Shown: positions 1 through 6,845, counted from the stretch's first letter. The stretch: DNA of 8,033 nucleotides from an uncultured Burkholderiales bacterium (GCA_903898725.1 CAIUGQ010000615.1:1-8033), one strand, 5' to 3'. A program made the numbers and translations. Notes: generated by a model not told the origin, from the letters alone.

Positions 1-196
1 CGTTGTGGTCGACCACCGCGAGGTTGGCCGAGATCCGCCAGGGCTTGCGGCCGGCGAGCTTCAGCCCCTCGAAGGCCTGCGGGCTGGTGACCTCGTGGAC
101 GAGGTGGCGGTCGATGTAGATGAGACAGGTCCCATCGTCTTCCTGATGGACGACGTGGGCGTCCCAGAGCTTGTCGTAGAGCGTGCGGGCGTGCAT
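1..196 (-). CDS. leuC: 3-isopropylmalate dehydratase large subunit (LeuC), N-terminal 65 codons only
   Basis: LeuC, with LeuD, isomerises 2-isopropylmalate to 3-isopropylmalate in cytoplasmic leucine biosynthesis, using a [4Fe-4S] aconitase-type cluster. The visible residues match the LeuC N-terminus closely: a TLYDKLWDAHVV start, then LIYIDRHLVHEVTSPQAFEG at about residues 25-44, and VVDHN at residues 61-65. The cluster cysteines lie in the missing part. The ATG at 196 is chosen because it gives the usual LeuC start; an in-frame stop lies 15 nt upstream of it (212-214) with no other ATG in between. No convincing Shine-Dalgarno sequence precedes it. The gene is cut by the window edge and shows no internal damage. 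It follows the M48 peptidase on the same strand after 77 nt, so it could be either read through or transcribed from its own promoter. Identity is very secure. Confidence 0.95.
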   Translation of the reverse strand, partial: MHARTLYDKLWDAHVVHQEDDGTCLIYIDRHLVHEVTSPQAFEGLKLAGRKPWRISANLAVVDHN

Positions 197-222
197 GGCA
201 TCGTCGGGTGTCTAACCGCCGG

Positions 223-228
223 ATTATG
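223..228 (-). promoter_or_regulatory. Possible -10 element for leuC
   Basis: Read on the minus strand, this is CATAAT, five of six matches to the sigma-70 -10 consensus, in an otherwise very GC-rich gap. Its inner edge is 26 nt from the leuC start codon, which would give a short leader. No convincing -35 hexamer lies 16-18 nt further upstream, where the sequence is a GC palindrome. This is a motif reading only. Confidence 0.3.
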
Positions 229-231
229 CCA

Positions 232-268
232 CCCCGGTGCCGGACCGGCCGGCCCGGCGCCTTCGGGG
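232..268 (-). terminator. GC-rich hairpin between the M48 peptidase gene and leuC
   Basis: On the plus strand GGTGCCGG (236-243) pairs with CCGGCGCC (254-261), with one G-T wobble. The stem extends as CCCC (232-235) with GGGG (265-268) after a 3-nt bulge. The hairpin starts just after the M48 stop codon, where a terminator would be expected. No T-run follows on the minus strand, so it is not a classic intrinsic terminator. It could instead slow polymerase or protect an mRNA 3' end. Confidence 0.35.
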
Positions 269-273
269 ACGGC

Positions 274-1110
274 TCACTTCCTCGACTGCTCGTAGAGCGG
301 CATCACCCGGGCGGCATAGGCGGCGAGGTCCTGCTGGCGGGAGCTCGCCGACGGATGGGTGCTCAGCCACTGGGGCGGCCCGCCGCCCCCGGAGGCCTTC
401 GCCATCTTCTGCCAGAGCGAGATGGCCGCGCGGGGGTCGTAGCCCGAGCGGGCGGCGAGTTCGACCCCGATCCGGTCGGCCTCGATCTCGTGGGCGCGGC
501 TGTTGGGCATGCCGACGGCGACCTTGTAGGCGCCCTGCCCGAGCTCGGCGCCGAGCTGCCCGGCACCGAGGATCGCCGCACCCAGGCCGATGACCAGCCC
601 GGCCGCCTGCTGCTCGCTCGCCCGCTCGCGGGCGTGCTCGCGCAGCGCATGGGCGATCTCGTGGCCCATGATCGCGGCGATCTCGTCGTCGTTGAGCTGC
701 AGCGTGGTGATGATGCCGCTGTAGAAGGCGATCTTGCCGCCCGGCATGCACCAGGCGTTGAGCTGTTCGGACTGCAGGACGTTGACCTCCCACTTCCACG
801 ACGGCGCATCGGGGCGGAAGGCGGCCGTCGCGGGGATCATCCGCTGGGCGATGGCGCGCACCCGCTGCGTGATCTGCGCGTCGGCGTTCAGCGCGCCCTT
901 CTGGCGGGCCTGCCCGATGAGCTGGGTGTAGGCCTGCTCCGAGCCCTTGCGCAGCTCGGCCTCCGACACCAGCGACGACATGTTCTGCTTGCGGTCGACG
1001 CCGACGGCGCCGGCGGACGTCGTCTGCACCGACTGACATCCGGCGGCCAGCGCCACCAGCCCCACCGCCACCCATGCCTGCACGCGGCAGGCCGCTCCCG
1101 GCCGAGTCAT
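274..1110 (-). CDS. M48-family zinc metallopeptidase, predicted outer-membrane lipoprotein (LoiP/YcaL-like)
   Basis: A 278-residue M48 peptidase, probably involved in envelope protein quality control. The N-terminus is a lipoprotein signal: basic residues, a hydrophobic stretch, then a LAAGC lipobox with Cys25. Gln at the next position rather than Asp favours outer-membrane sorting. The zinc motif is MGHEIAH (His150, Glu151, His154), and the third ligand is probably Glu208 in HEIEAD, with Asp212 following. A Gly/Ala-rich hydrophobic segment sits at about 171-196, and the family-typical STHPS motif is near residue 250. The ORF stays open 44 codons further upstream, but the ATG at 1110 is chosen because GGAGG lies 8 nt before it and the signal peptide then starts correctly. 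It follows the MFS gene after 34 nt. Substrates cannot be read from the sequence. M48 lipoprotein assignment is firm; the exact subfamily is not. Confidence 0.92.
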   Translation of the reverse strand: MTRPGAACRVQAWVAVGLVALAAGCQSVQTTSAGAVGVDRKQNMSSLVSEAELRKGSEQAYTQLIGQARQKGALNADAQITQRVRAIAQRMIPATAAFRPDAPSWKWEVNVLQSEQLNAWCMPGGKIAFYSGIITTLQLNDDEIAAIMGHEIAHALREHARERASEQQAAGLVIGLGAAILGAGQLGAELGQGAYKVAVGMPNSRAHEIEADRIGVELAARSGYDPRAAISLWQKMAKASGGGGPPQWLSTHPSASSRQQDLAAYAARVMPLYEQSRK

Positions 1111-1118
1111 GCGTTTCG

Positions 1119-1123
1119 CCTCC
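1119..1123 (-). promoter_or_regulatory. Strong ribosome binding site for the M48 peptidase
   Basis: GGAGG on the minus strand, 8 nt before the ATG at 1110. It decides the start codon against the longer open frame reaching to 1242, and lies in the 34-nt gap after the MFS stop codon. Confidence 0.8.
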
Positions 1124-1144
1124 GTGATGCGACGAGCGCGCAGC

Positions 1145-2320
1145 TTATCGCAGGACGGCATCCGGGCTCCGGCTGCGGCCACGCTCGAGCCGCGCCGAAA
1201 CGGCCACCGCCACGGCACCGAGGAGCCCTGCGGCAGCGGCACCGTAGAAGGTGGCCGCGGGCGACACCTCGGTCCACAGCCAGCCGGCCGCGAGGCCGCC
1301 GAGCGAGCCGCCGAACCCGTAGGCGACGACGATGAACGCCGCCTGCGCCCGCGCCTGCTGCGCCGGCTCGAACCAGCGGTGCAGCACCGCCATCGAGGCT
1401 CTGTGATGCAGCCCGAAGGTGACCGCGTGCATGAGCTGCGCCCACACCAGCACCCACAGCGCGCCGCCGGAGGCGCCGATCATCGCGAAGCGCACCGCGC
1501 ACACGACGAAGCTCGCGGCCAGCAGCCGCATCGCCGAGGCGCGCTCGAAGAGCCGGCGCTGCAGCATGAACAGCAGGATCTCGGCGACCACGCCGATGCC
1601 CCAGATCATGCCGATCGCGCTGGTGCCCCAGCCCTGCCGCTCGAGGTACAGCGAGAAGAACGAGTAGAGCGCGGCATGCGCGAAGATCATCAGGAACGCC
1701 GACGCGAGGAACGCGAGCACGGCGGGTTCGCGCAGCCGTTCGCCGATCGGGACGCCGCCGGCGCGCGGCGCCGGGGCCGAGGGCTCTCGCACGACGAAGG
1801 TCACGGCGACCAGGACGGCCATCGCGCCGGCCAGCAGCCAGGGCAGCGCGGCCAGCCCGAACGCATCGAGCAGCGGTCCGCCGGCCAGCACCGTGGCGAT
1901 GAATCCTACGGAGCCCCACAGCCGCATCCGACCGTAGCGCCCGGCATCGCCGCGGGCGAGGTCGAGCGCGATCGCCTCGCCGATGGGCATCTGCGCGGCG
2001 GTGAGGAAGCACAGCGCGAGCATCACGACCGCGTACTCGAGCGGGCGGCTGGCGAGGGGGAACAGCAGCAGCACGCCCAGCGCCAGGACCGCGCTGGTGC
2101 GCAGCAGCGCCACGCGCCGCCCGCCGCGGTCGGCGAGCCAGCCCCAGAACGGCGGGGCGACGATGCGCAGGACCTGCGGCAGCGTCAGCAGCACCGCGAT
2201 CTCGGCGATCGACAGTCCGCGCGAGTCGAACCACAGGCTGAGGTAGGGCGAGAACAGCCCGACGAAGGCGAAGTACGCGGCGTACAGCGCGCGCACGCCG
2301 CCGGTGCCGATCGACCTCAT
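1145..2320 (-). CDS. Major facilitator superfamily transporter, HcaT-like (MFS_1-like family)
   Basis: A 391-residue inner-membrane secondary transporter with many hydrophobic segments, consistent with about 12 membrane helices in two halves. The loop after helix 2 carries MFS motif A (GWLADRGGRR, residues 60-69). RMRLWGSVGFI at 131-141 and LMHAVTFGLHH at 297-306 resemble the 3-phenylpropionate permease HcaT and relatives, and the length is close to that family. A Pro/Ala-rich loop at about 180-190 probably separates the two halves. The gene starts 19 nt after aroC and is followed 34 nt later by the M48 lipoprotein gene, so co-transcription is likely. The ATG at 2320 is the first start and matches the family start; no clear Shine-Dalgarno sequence precedes it, so translation may depend on aroC readthrough. 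The substrate is unknown: HcaT homology suggests a small carboxylate, and aroC linkage might suggest an aromatic or shikimate-pathway compound, but neither is shown. Confidence 0.9.
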   Translation of the reverse strand: MRSIGTGGVRALYAAYFAFVGLFSPYLSLWFDSRGLSIAEIAVLLTLPQVLRIVAPPFWGWLADRGGRRVALLRTSAVLALGVLLLFPLASRPLEYAVVMLALCFLTAAQMPIGEAIALDLARGDAGRYGRMRLWGSVGFIATVLAGGPLLDAFGLAALPWLLAGAMAVLVAVTFVVREPSAPAPRAGGVPIGERLREPAVLAFLASAFLMIFAHAALYSFFSLYLERQGWGTSAIGMIWGIGVVAEILLFMLQRRLFERASAMRLLAASFVVCAVRFAMIGASGGALWVLVWAQLMHAVTFGLHHRASMAVLHRWFEPAQQARAQAAFIVVAYGFGGSLGGLAAGWLWTEVSPAATFYGAAAAGLLGAVAVAVSARLERGRSRSPDAVLR

Positions 2321-2339
2321 CGGCGGGGCCGCGCCGGGC

Positions 2340-3440
2340 TCAGGCGGCGGCGCCGGGGATGATCGGCGTGGCGACGCGCACGTCGCCGCACTGGGCGCGG
2401 TGGCGCAGCGCGTGGTCCATCAGCACCAGCAGCAGCATCGCCTCGGCGATCGGGGTGGCGCGGATGCCGACACAGGGGTCGTGCCGGCCGAGCGTCTCGA
2501 CCTCGGTCGGGGCGCCGTCGATGTCGATCGAGCGGCGCGGGGTGCGGATGCTCGAGGTCGGCTTGATGGCGATGGAGACGGTGATCGGCTGGCCGGTGGA
2601 GATGCCGCCGAGCACGCCGCCGGCGTTGTTGCCGACGAAGCCCGAGGGCGTGAGCTCGTCGCCGTGCTCGCTGCCCTTCTGGGCGACGCTGGCGAAGCCG
2701 GCGCCGATCTCGACACCCTTGACGGCGTTGATGCCCATCATCGCGTGGGCGATGTCGGCGTCGAGCTTGTCGAACAGCGGCTCGCCGAACCCGGGCGGCA
2801 CGCCTTCGGCGAGCACGTCGATGCGTGCGCCGCAGGAGTCGCCGGCGCGGCGCAGCGCGTCCATGTAGGCCTCGAGCTGCGGCACGACCGCGGCGCTGGC
2901 CGCGAAGAACGGATTGCGCGGCACCTCGGCCCAGTCGTCGAGGGGCACGGGGATCTCGCCGAGCTGGCTCATGCGGCCGCGCACGGCGATCCCGTGCTGC
3001 AGCGCGAGCCACTTGCGGGCGATGGCGCCGGCGGCGACGACCGGCGCGGTCAGGCGGGCCGACGACCGGCCGCCGCCGCGCGGGTCGCGGACCCCGTACT
3101 TGTGCAGGTAGGTGTAGTCCGCGTGCCCGGGCCGGAAGGTCCGCGCGATCGCCGAATAGTCCTTGCTGCGCTGGTCCTCGTTGCGGATCAGCAGCGCGAT
3201 GGGGGTGCCGGTGGTCAGGCCCTCGTAGGTGCCCGACAGGATCTCGACGCGGTCGGGCTCCTGGCGCTGCGTGACGTGGCGCGAGGTGCCGGGGCGGCGC
3301 CGATCGAGGTCCGGCTGGAGGTCGGCCTCGGTGAGGGCGAGTCCGGGCGGACAGCCGTCGACGACGCAGCCGATCGCGGGGCCGTGCGACTCGCCGAAGG
3401 TGGTCACCGTGAACAGATGCCCGAAACCGTTGCCGGACAT
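2340..3440 (-). CDS. aroC: Chorismate synthase
   Basis: AroC converts 5-enolpyruvylshikimate-3-phosphate to chorismate, the last shared step towards Phe, Tyr, Trp and folate, using reduced FMN in the cytoplasm. The 366-residue length is typical. The three family signatures are visible: GESHGPAIGCVVDGCPPG at 16-33, RDPRGGGRSSARLTA at 118-132, and GRHDPCVGIRATP at 318-330. The two conserved catalytic histidines are His19 (GESHG) and His106 (FRPGHAD). An FMN-site segment, FVGNNAGGVLGGISTGQPI, is at 268-286. The frame is open 22 codons further upstream, but the ATG at 3440 gives the standard MSGNGFGHLF start. No good Shine-Dalgarno sequence is seen. It heads a likely aroC-MFS-M48 transcript and is divergent from the Bug gene. 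Confidence 0.98.
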   Translation of the reverse strand: MSGNGFGHLFTVTTFGESHGPAIGCVVDGCPPGLALTEADLQPDLDRRRPGTSRHVTQRQEPDRVEILSGTYEGLTTGTPIALLIRNEDQRSKDYSAIARTFRPGHADYTYLHKYGVRDPRGGGRSSARLTAPVVAAGAIARKWLALQHGIAVRGRMSQLGEIPVPLDDWAEVPRNPFFAASAAVVPQLEAYMDALRRAGDSCGARIDVLAEGVPPGFGEPLFDKLDADIAHAMMGINAVKGVEIGAGFASVAQKGSEHGDELTPSGFVGNNAGGVLGGISTGQPITVSIAIKPTSSIRTPRRSIDIDGAPTEVETLGRHDPCVGIRATPIAEAMLLLVLMDHALRHRAQCGDVRVATPIIPGAAA

Positions 3441-3504
3441 GGCGTTATGCTTGTCGGTTCTGTTGGAAACTCGGCATTTTAGCCGCAACCCCGGAGACAG
3501 CCCC
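3441..3504. promoter_or_regulatory. Divergent promoter region between aroC and the Bug receptor gene
   Basis: This gap contains the AT-richest sequence near these genes. For aroC (minus strand), TAAAAT at 3481-3476 matches five of six -10 bases and would start RNA about 30 nt before the ATG; no good -35 was found. For the Bug gene (plus strand), TTGTCG at 3451-3456 and CATTTT at 3475-3480 are a weak -35/-10 pair with an 18-nt spacer. The two candidates overlap, so the promoters may compete. No clear operator palindrome was seen. That a promoter region is here is likely from gene orientation; the exact hexamers are guesses. Confidence 0.45.
3493..3497 (+). promoter_or_regulatory. Ribosome binding site for the Bug/TctC gene
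   Basis: GGAGA, 7 nt before the ATG at 3505. It supports this start over the much longer open frame that reaches back to 3229 through aroC. Confidence 0.7.
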
Positions 3505-4488
3505 ATGGACCTTCGATTCGAGAGCCGCCGACGGCTGATGCTGGCCGCCGCAGCGGCCGGTGCCCTGCCCGGCGCAGCGCGCGCACAGGCCTACCCCGCC
3601 CGCCCGATCCGGCTGATCGTGCCCTTCGCCCCCGGCGGCACCACCGACATCGTCGCGCGCGTCGTCTCGGACAAGCTTCGCGAGAACCTCGGGCAGTCCG
3701 TCGTCGTCGAGAACAAGGCGGGTGCGGGCGGCGCGATCGGCGCGATGGAAGTCGTGCGCGCCCCGGCCGACGGCTACATCCTCGGCATGGGCACGGTGTC
3801 GACGACCGCGGCCAATCCGGCGATCAACGCCAAGATCGGCTACGACCCGAACAGCGACTTCACGCCGATCACGAACCTCGCGGCGACGCCGAACGTGATC
3901 GCCGTGCATCCCTCGTTCCCGGCGCGCGACTTCAAGGCCTTCGTCGAGGAGCTGCGCCGCAACCCGGGCAAGTACTCGTACGCGAGCTCCGGCACGGGCG
4001 GCATCGGTCACCTGCAGACCGAGCTGTTCAAGTCGCTCACGCGTGCTTTCATGACGCACATCCCGTACCGCGGTGCGGGCCCGGCGCTCGCCGACGTGGT
4101 CGCCGGCCAGGTGCCGATCATCTTCGACAACATGCCCTCGGCCCTGCCCTTCATCAAGGAAGGCCGGCTGATCCCGATCGTCGTCGCCGCGCCGCAGCGC
4201 CTCGCCGTGCTGCCGAACGTGCCGACCTTCAAGGAAGTCGGCCTCGAGCCGGTGAACCGCATGGCCTACTACGGGCTGCTCGGCCCGAAGGGCCTGCCGC
4301 AGCCGATCGTCGACCGGCTGTACGCCGCCGCGAAGAAGACGCTCGAGGATCCGGGCGTGGCCAAGCGCATCGCCGACACCGGCTCGCTGGTCGTCGCCAA
4401 CACGCCGAAGGAGTTCGCCCAGCAGATCGCCGCCGAGTACGAGGTGTACAAGAAGGTGGTGACCGAGCAGAAGCTCAAGCTCGACTGA
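3505..4488 (+). CDS. Bug/TctC-family tripartite tricarboxylate transporter substrate-binding protein
   Basis: A 327-residue periplasmic receptor of the Bug family, whose characterised members bind small carboxylates, amides or amino acids. The N-terminal 27-29 residues are an export signal: ESRRRLMLAAAA, then Ala-rich sequence and an ARAQA cleavage region. The Arg-Arg before the hydrophobic stretch resembles a weak Tat motif, though Sec export is equally possible. Family features follow: YPARPIRLIVPFAPGG at 30-45 with TDIVAR after it, SSGTGGIGHL at 161-170, HIPYRGAGPALADVVAGQV at 185-203 and IIFDN at 205-209. Length is typical and the protein is complete. No TctA or TctB membrane component is adjacent, which is common for Bug genes. 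The stop codon overlaps the start of the downstream acyl-CoA hydratase gene, suggesting that ligand and hydratase substrate may belong to one pathway. The ligand cannot be read from sequence. Confidence 0.95.
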   Translation: MDLRFESRRRLMLAAAAAGALPGAARAQAYPARPIRLIVPFAPGGTTDIVARVVSDKLRENLGQSVVVENKAGAGGAIGAMEVVRAPADGYILGMGTVSTTAANPAINAKIGYDPNSDFTPITNLAATPNVIAVHPSFPARDFKAFVEELRRNPGKYSYASSGTGGIGHLQTELFKSLTRAFMTHIPYRGAGPALADVVAGQVPIIFDNMPSALPFIKEGRLIPIVVAAPQRLAVLPNVPTFKEVGLEPVNRMAYYGLLGPKGLPQPIVDRLYAAAKKTLEDPGVAKRIADTGSLVVANTPKEFAQQIAAEYEVYKKVVTEQKLKLD

Positions 4489-5369
4489 TGGACGCGGCCG
4501 CCCTGGGGTTCGATGCGTCGCGCTGGGTCGGGCGCACGACGCGCACGCGCATCCGCGCGGTCCGCGAGACCGTCGAGATGCTCGAGGCCTCGCTCGACCG
4601 GCCGGCGCTCGCCCCCTCGGCGCCGATGCCGGCGCTGCGCCACTGGCTGTGGCTGTTCGCGCCGCCGACCGCGCCCAGCGCGGTGCTGACGGCCGACGGC
4701 CATCTGCCGCGCGGGGAGCTCGCACCCGACTGGCCGCTGCCGCGCCGGATGTGGGCCGCGAGCGACGTCGCCTTCCTCGAGCCGGTGCCGCTCGACACCG
4801 TGATGGAACGGGTGAGCACCATCGAGTCGGCGACGATCAAGACCGGCCGCAGCGGCACGCTCGGCTTCGTGATGCTGCGCCATCACTGGCTGCTGCCGGA
4901 CGGACGCTGTGCGATCGACGATGCGCAGACGGTGGTCTACCGGGAAGCGGTGGCGGCCGGCGCGGCGCCTTCGGCATCGGCCGCGCCCGCCGCGCCTGCT
5001 GCCCCGATGCCTGCGCCCGGCGACTGGAGCGTCACGCACCTGCCCGATCCGGTGCGCCTCTTCCGCTACTCGGCGCTCAGCTTCAACTCGCACCGGATCC
5101 ACTACGACCTGCCCTACACGAGCGGCGTCGAAGGCTATCCGGGGCTGGTGGTGCACGGGCCGCTGATGGGCACGCTGATGCTCGACGCGTTCCAGGACGC
5201 GCATCCGCAGGCCCGCGTGCGGCGCTTCGCGTTCCGCGCGCTGGCGCCTGCGTTCGCGGACGCACCGATCACCTGCGGCGGGGTCGCCGAGGGCGACGGC
5301 CGCGCGAAGCTGTGGGTGCGCGGGGCGGACGGGCGCGAGCACGTCGCGGGCGAGGTCAGCTTCGACTGA
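4488..5369 (+). CDS. MaoC/HTD2-type double-hotdog acyl-CoA hydratase, mesaconyl/itaconyl-CoA hydratase-like
   Basis: A 293-residue cytoplasmic protein built of two hotdog halves. The N-terminal half (about 10-155) resembles the FAS1-like dehydratase N domain. An Ala/Pro-rich linker lies at about 156-178. The C-terminal half (about 180-293) holds the active-site-like stretch FRYSALSFNSHRIHYD (192-207), with Asn200, His202, His205 and Asp207, followed by EGYPGLVVHGPL (215-226). This pattern fits mesaconyl-C4-CoA or itaconyl-CoA hydratases and related HTD2-like proteins, which add water to an enoyl-CoA to give, for example, citramalyl-CoA. The ATG overlaps the Bug stop codon by one base, implying translational coupling. 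No CoA-transferase or HpcH/CitE-type lyase is in the window. Hotdog hydratase is firm; the precise substrate is inference. Confidence 0.85.
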   Translation: MDAAALGFDASRWVGRTTRTRIRAVRETVEMLEASLDRPALAPSAPMPALRHWLWLFAPPTAPSAVLTADGHLPRGELAPDWPLPRRMWAASDVAFLEPVPLDTVMERVSTIESATIKTGRSGTLGFVMLRHHWLLPDGRCAIDDAQTVVYREAVAAGAAPSASAAPAAPAAPMPAPGDWSVTHLPDPVRLFRYSALSFNSHRIHYDLPYTSGVEGYPGLVVHGPLMGTLMLDAFQDAHPQARVRRFAFRALAPAFADAPITCGGVAEGDGRAKLWVRGADGREHVAGEVSFD

Positions 5370-5370
5370 G

Positions 5371-5425
5371 GCCCCGGCCGGGGCGCGTCGCCGCCCCGAT
5401 CGCGGCCGCCCGGACGGGTGGCCGC
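5371..5425. terminator. GC palindromes in the convergent gap, possible bidirectional terminator
   Basis: This gap between the converging hydratase and gltX genes is largely self-complementary. GCCCCGGCCGGGGC (5371-5384) is a perfect palindrome, GGGGCG (5380-5385) can instead pair with CGCCCC (5392-5397), and GCGGCCGCCCG (5402-5412) pairs with CGGGTGGCCGC (5415-5425) with one wobble and a tight loop. Neither strand has a T-run, so classic intrinsic termination is not shown. Its position at the meeting point of two transcripts makes a terminator or RNA-end stabiliser plausible. Confidence 0.45.
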
Positions 5426-5429
5426 AGAC

Positions 5430-6845
5430 TCAGGCTCGCAGCCGCGCCAGCACGGTCTCGCGCGGCATCAGCGCGAGCATCGCGTCCACCGACGGGGTCT
5501 GTGCGCGACCGAAGACCTTCAGGCGCACCGGCACCGCGAGCTGCGGCATCTTCACGCCGTGCGCGCCCAGCGTGTCCTTGATCGCCGCGGCGATGCCGGC
5601 CTTCGACCACTCGCAGGACGCGAGCCGATCGGCCAGCCCCGCGATCGCGGGCACGGCCTCGGGCTTCGTCTGCGCGGCGAGCTCTTCGGCCAGCGCCGGG
5701 TTCGAATGCGCGGGGTCGATCCACAGCATCTCGGCCAGGTCAGCCAGTTCCTCGAGCGTCGCCGCACGGTCCTTGAAGAGCGCGCAGGCGGCGGCCAGAT
5801 CGGGGGCGCCGGGCGCATCCGTCGCGACGCCGCGGCCGCGCAGGCGCGCCGCCGTGCCTTCCGCGAGCACCGCGTCGGGCAGCGCCTTGAGGTAGTGGGC
5901 GTTGAGCCACTTCAGCTTGTCGACGTCGAACTGCGAGGGCGAGTGCGACAGGTGCGTGCCGTCGAACCACGAGACCAGCTGCTCGCGGCCGAACACTTCC
6001 TCGTTGCCGTGGCTCCAGCCGAGCCGCGCGAGGTAGTTGATGACCGCCTCGGGCAGGTAGCCGTCGGTGTCGTACTGCATCACCGACACCGCGCCGTGGC
6101 GCTTCGAGAGCTTCTGGCCATCCGCGCCGTGGATCATCGGCACGTGGCCGTAGCGCGGCAGCACGGCGCCCAGCGCGCGCAGCACGTTGATCTGGCGCGG
6201 CGTGTTGTTGACGTGGTCGTCGCCGCGGATCACGTGGGTGATCCGCATGTCCCAGTCGTCGACGCAGACGCAGAAGTTGTAGGTCGGCGTGCCGTCGGAG
6301 CGTGCGATGACGAAGTCGTCGAGTTCGGCGTTGCCGATCGAGATCGGGCCCTTGACCAGGTCGTCCCAGGCGACGTCGCCGTCGTCCGGGTTGCGGAAGC
6401 GCACCACCGGCTTGGCGTCGGCCGGCGGCACGAGCCCCAGGCGCGCGCGGTTCTCGGGCCGCCAGCGGCCGTCGTAGCGCGGCTTGTCGCCGCGGGCGCG
6501 CTGCGCCTCGCGCATCGCGTCGAGCTCGGCGGGCGTGCTCCAGCAGTGGTAGGCCGTGCCCGCCTCGAGCATCTGCCCGATGACCTCGCGGTACCGGTCC
6601 ATCCGCTGCATCTGGTAGAACGGGCCCTCGTCGTGCGCGAGGCCCAGCCACGCCATGCCGTCGAGGATCGCCTGCACCGCCTCGGGCGTGGAGCGCTCGA
6701 CGTCGGTGTCCTCGATCCGCAGGATGAAGGTGCCGCCGTGATGCCGCGCGAACGCCCAGGCGAACAGCGCCGTGCGGGCGCCGCCGATGTGCAGGAAGCC
6801 GGTGGGCGACGGGGCGAAGCGGGTGCGGACGGTCGGGTCGGGCAT
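5430..6845 (-). CDS. gltX: Glutamyl-tRNA synthetase
   Basis: GltX attaches glutamate to tRNA-Glu in the cytoplasm. The 471-residue protein is a full-length class I synthetase, not the short GluQ paralogue. It starts with TVRTRFAPSPTGFLHIGG (residues 5-22), whose HIGG is the HIGH motif. ILRIEDTD is at 41-48, RGDDHVNNTPRQ at 207-218, and KLSKRHG (KMSKS motif) at 245-251. A C-terminal anticodon-binding region of about 150 residues follows. In the region where some GltX enzymes carry a zinc-binding Cys cluster, only YHCW (99-102) retains a Cys, so zinc is unlikely. The ATG at 6845 gives the usual start; no strong Shine-Dalgarno sequence is seen. It converges with the hydratase gene and diverges from the mutarotase gene. 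Whether it is a strictly discriminating enzyme or also charges tRNA-Gln depends on the presence of GatCAB or GlnRS elsewhere. Confidence 0.98.
   Translation of the reverse strand: MPDPTVRTRFAPSPTGFLHIGGARTALFAWAFARHHGGTFILRIEDTDVERSTPEAVQAILDGMAWLGLAHDEGPFYQMQRMDRYREVIGQMLEAGTAYHCWSTPAELDAMREAQRARGDKPRYDGRWRPENRARLGLVPPADAKPVVRFRNPDDGDVAWDDLVKGPISIGNAELDDFVIARSDGTPTYNFCVCVDDWDMRITHVIRGDDHVNNTPRQINVLRALGAVLPRYGHVPMIHGADGQKLSKRHGAVSVMQYDTDGYLPEAVINYLARLGWSHGNEEVFGREQLVSWFDGTHLSHSPSQFDVDKLKWLNAHYLKALPDAVLAEGTAARLRGRGVATDAPGAPDLAAACALFKDRAATLEELADLAEMLWIDPAHSNPALAEELAAQTKPEAVPAIAGLADRLASCEWSKAGIAAAIKDTLGAHGVKMPQLAVPVRLKVFGRAQTPSVDAMLALMPRETVLARLRA

Noticed and set aside
1109..2362. A 417-codon plus-strand open frame across the MFS gene.
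   Set aside because: It is antisense to a well-supported membrane transporter and its translation is hydrophilic, rich in Arg, Gln and His, as expected of a shadow frame.
2304..3482. A 392-codon plus-strand open frame across aroC.
   Set aside because: It is exactly antisense to a chorismate synthase with all three signatures; the frame is open because of GC-biased codon third positions.
3505..3591. A true twin-arginine export signal on the Bug receptor.
   Set aside because: SRRRLML only loosely fits the Tat consensus, and most Bug proteins are exported by Sec, so it is noted as a possibility and not called.
3445..4725. A 426-codon minus-strand open frame opposite the Bug gene.
   Set aside because: The translation is Arg-rich and low in family signal, whereas the plus strand encodes a full Bug protein with signal peptide and ribosome binding site.
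4269..5342. A 357-codon minus-strand frame opposite the hydratase.
   Set aside because: No recognisable domain and shadow-like composition; the plus-strand hotdog hydratase explains the region.
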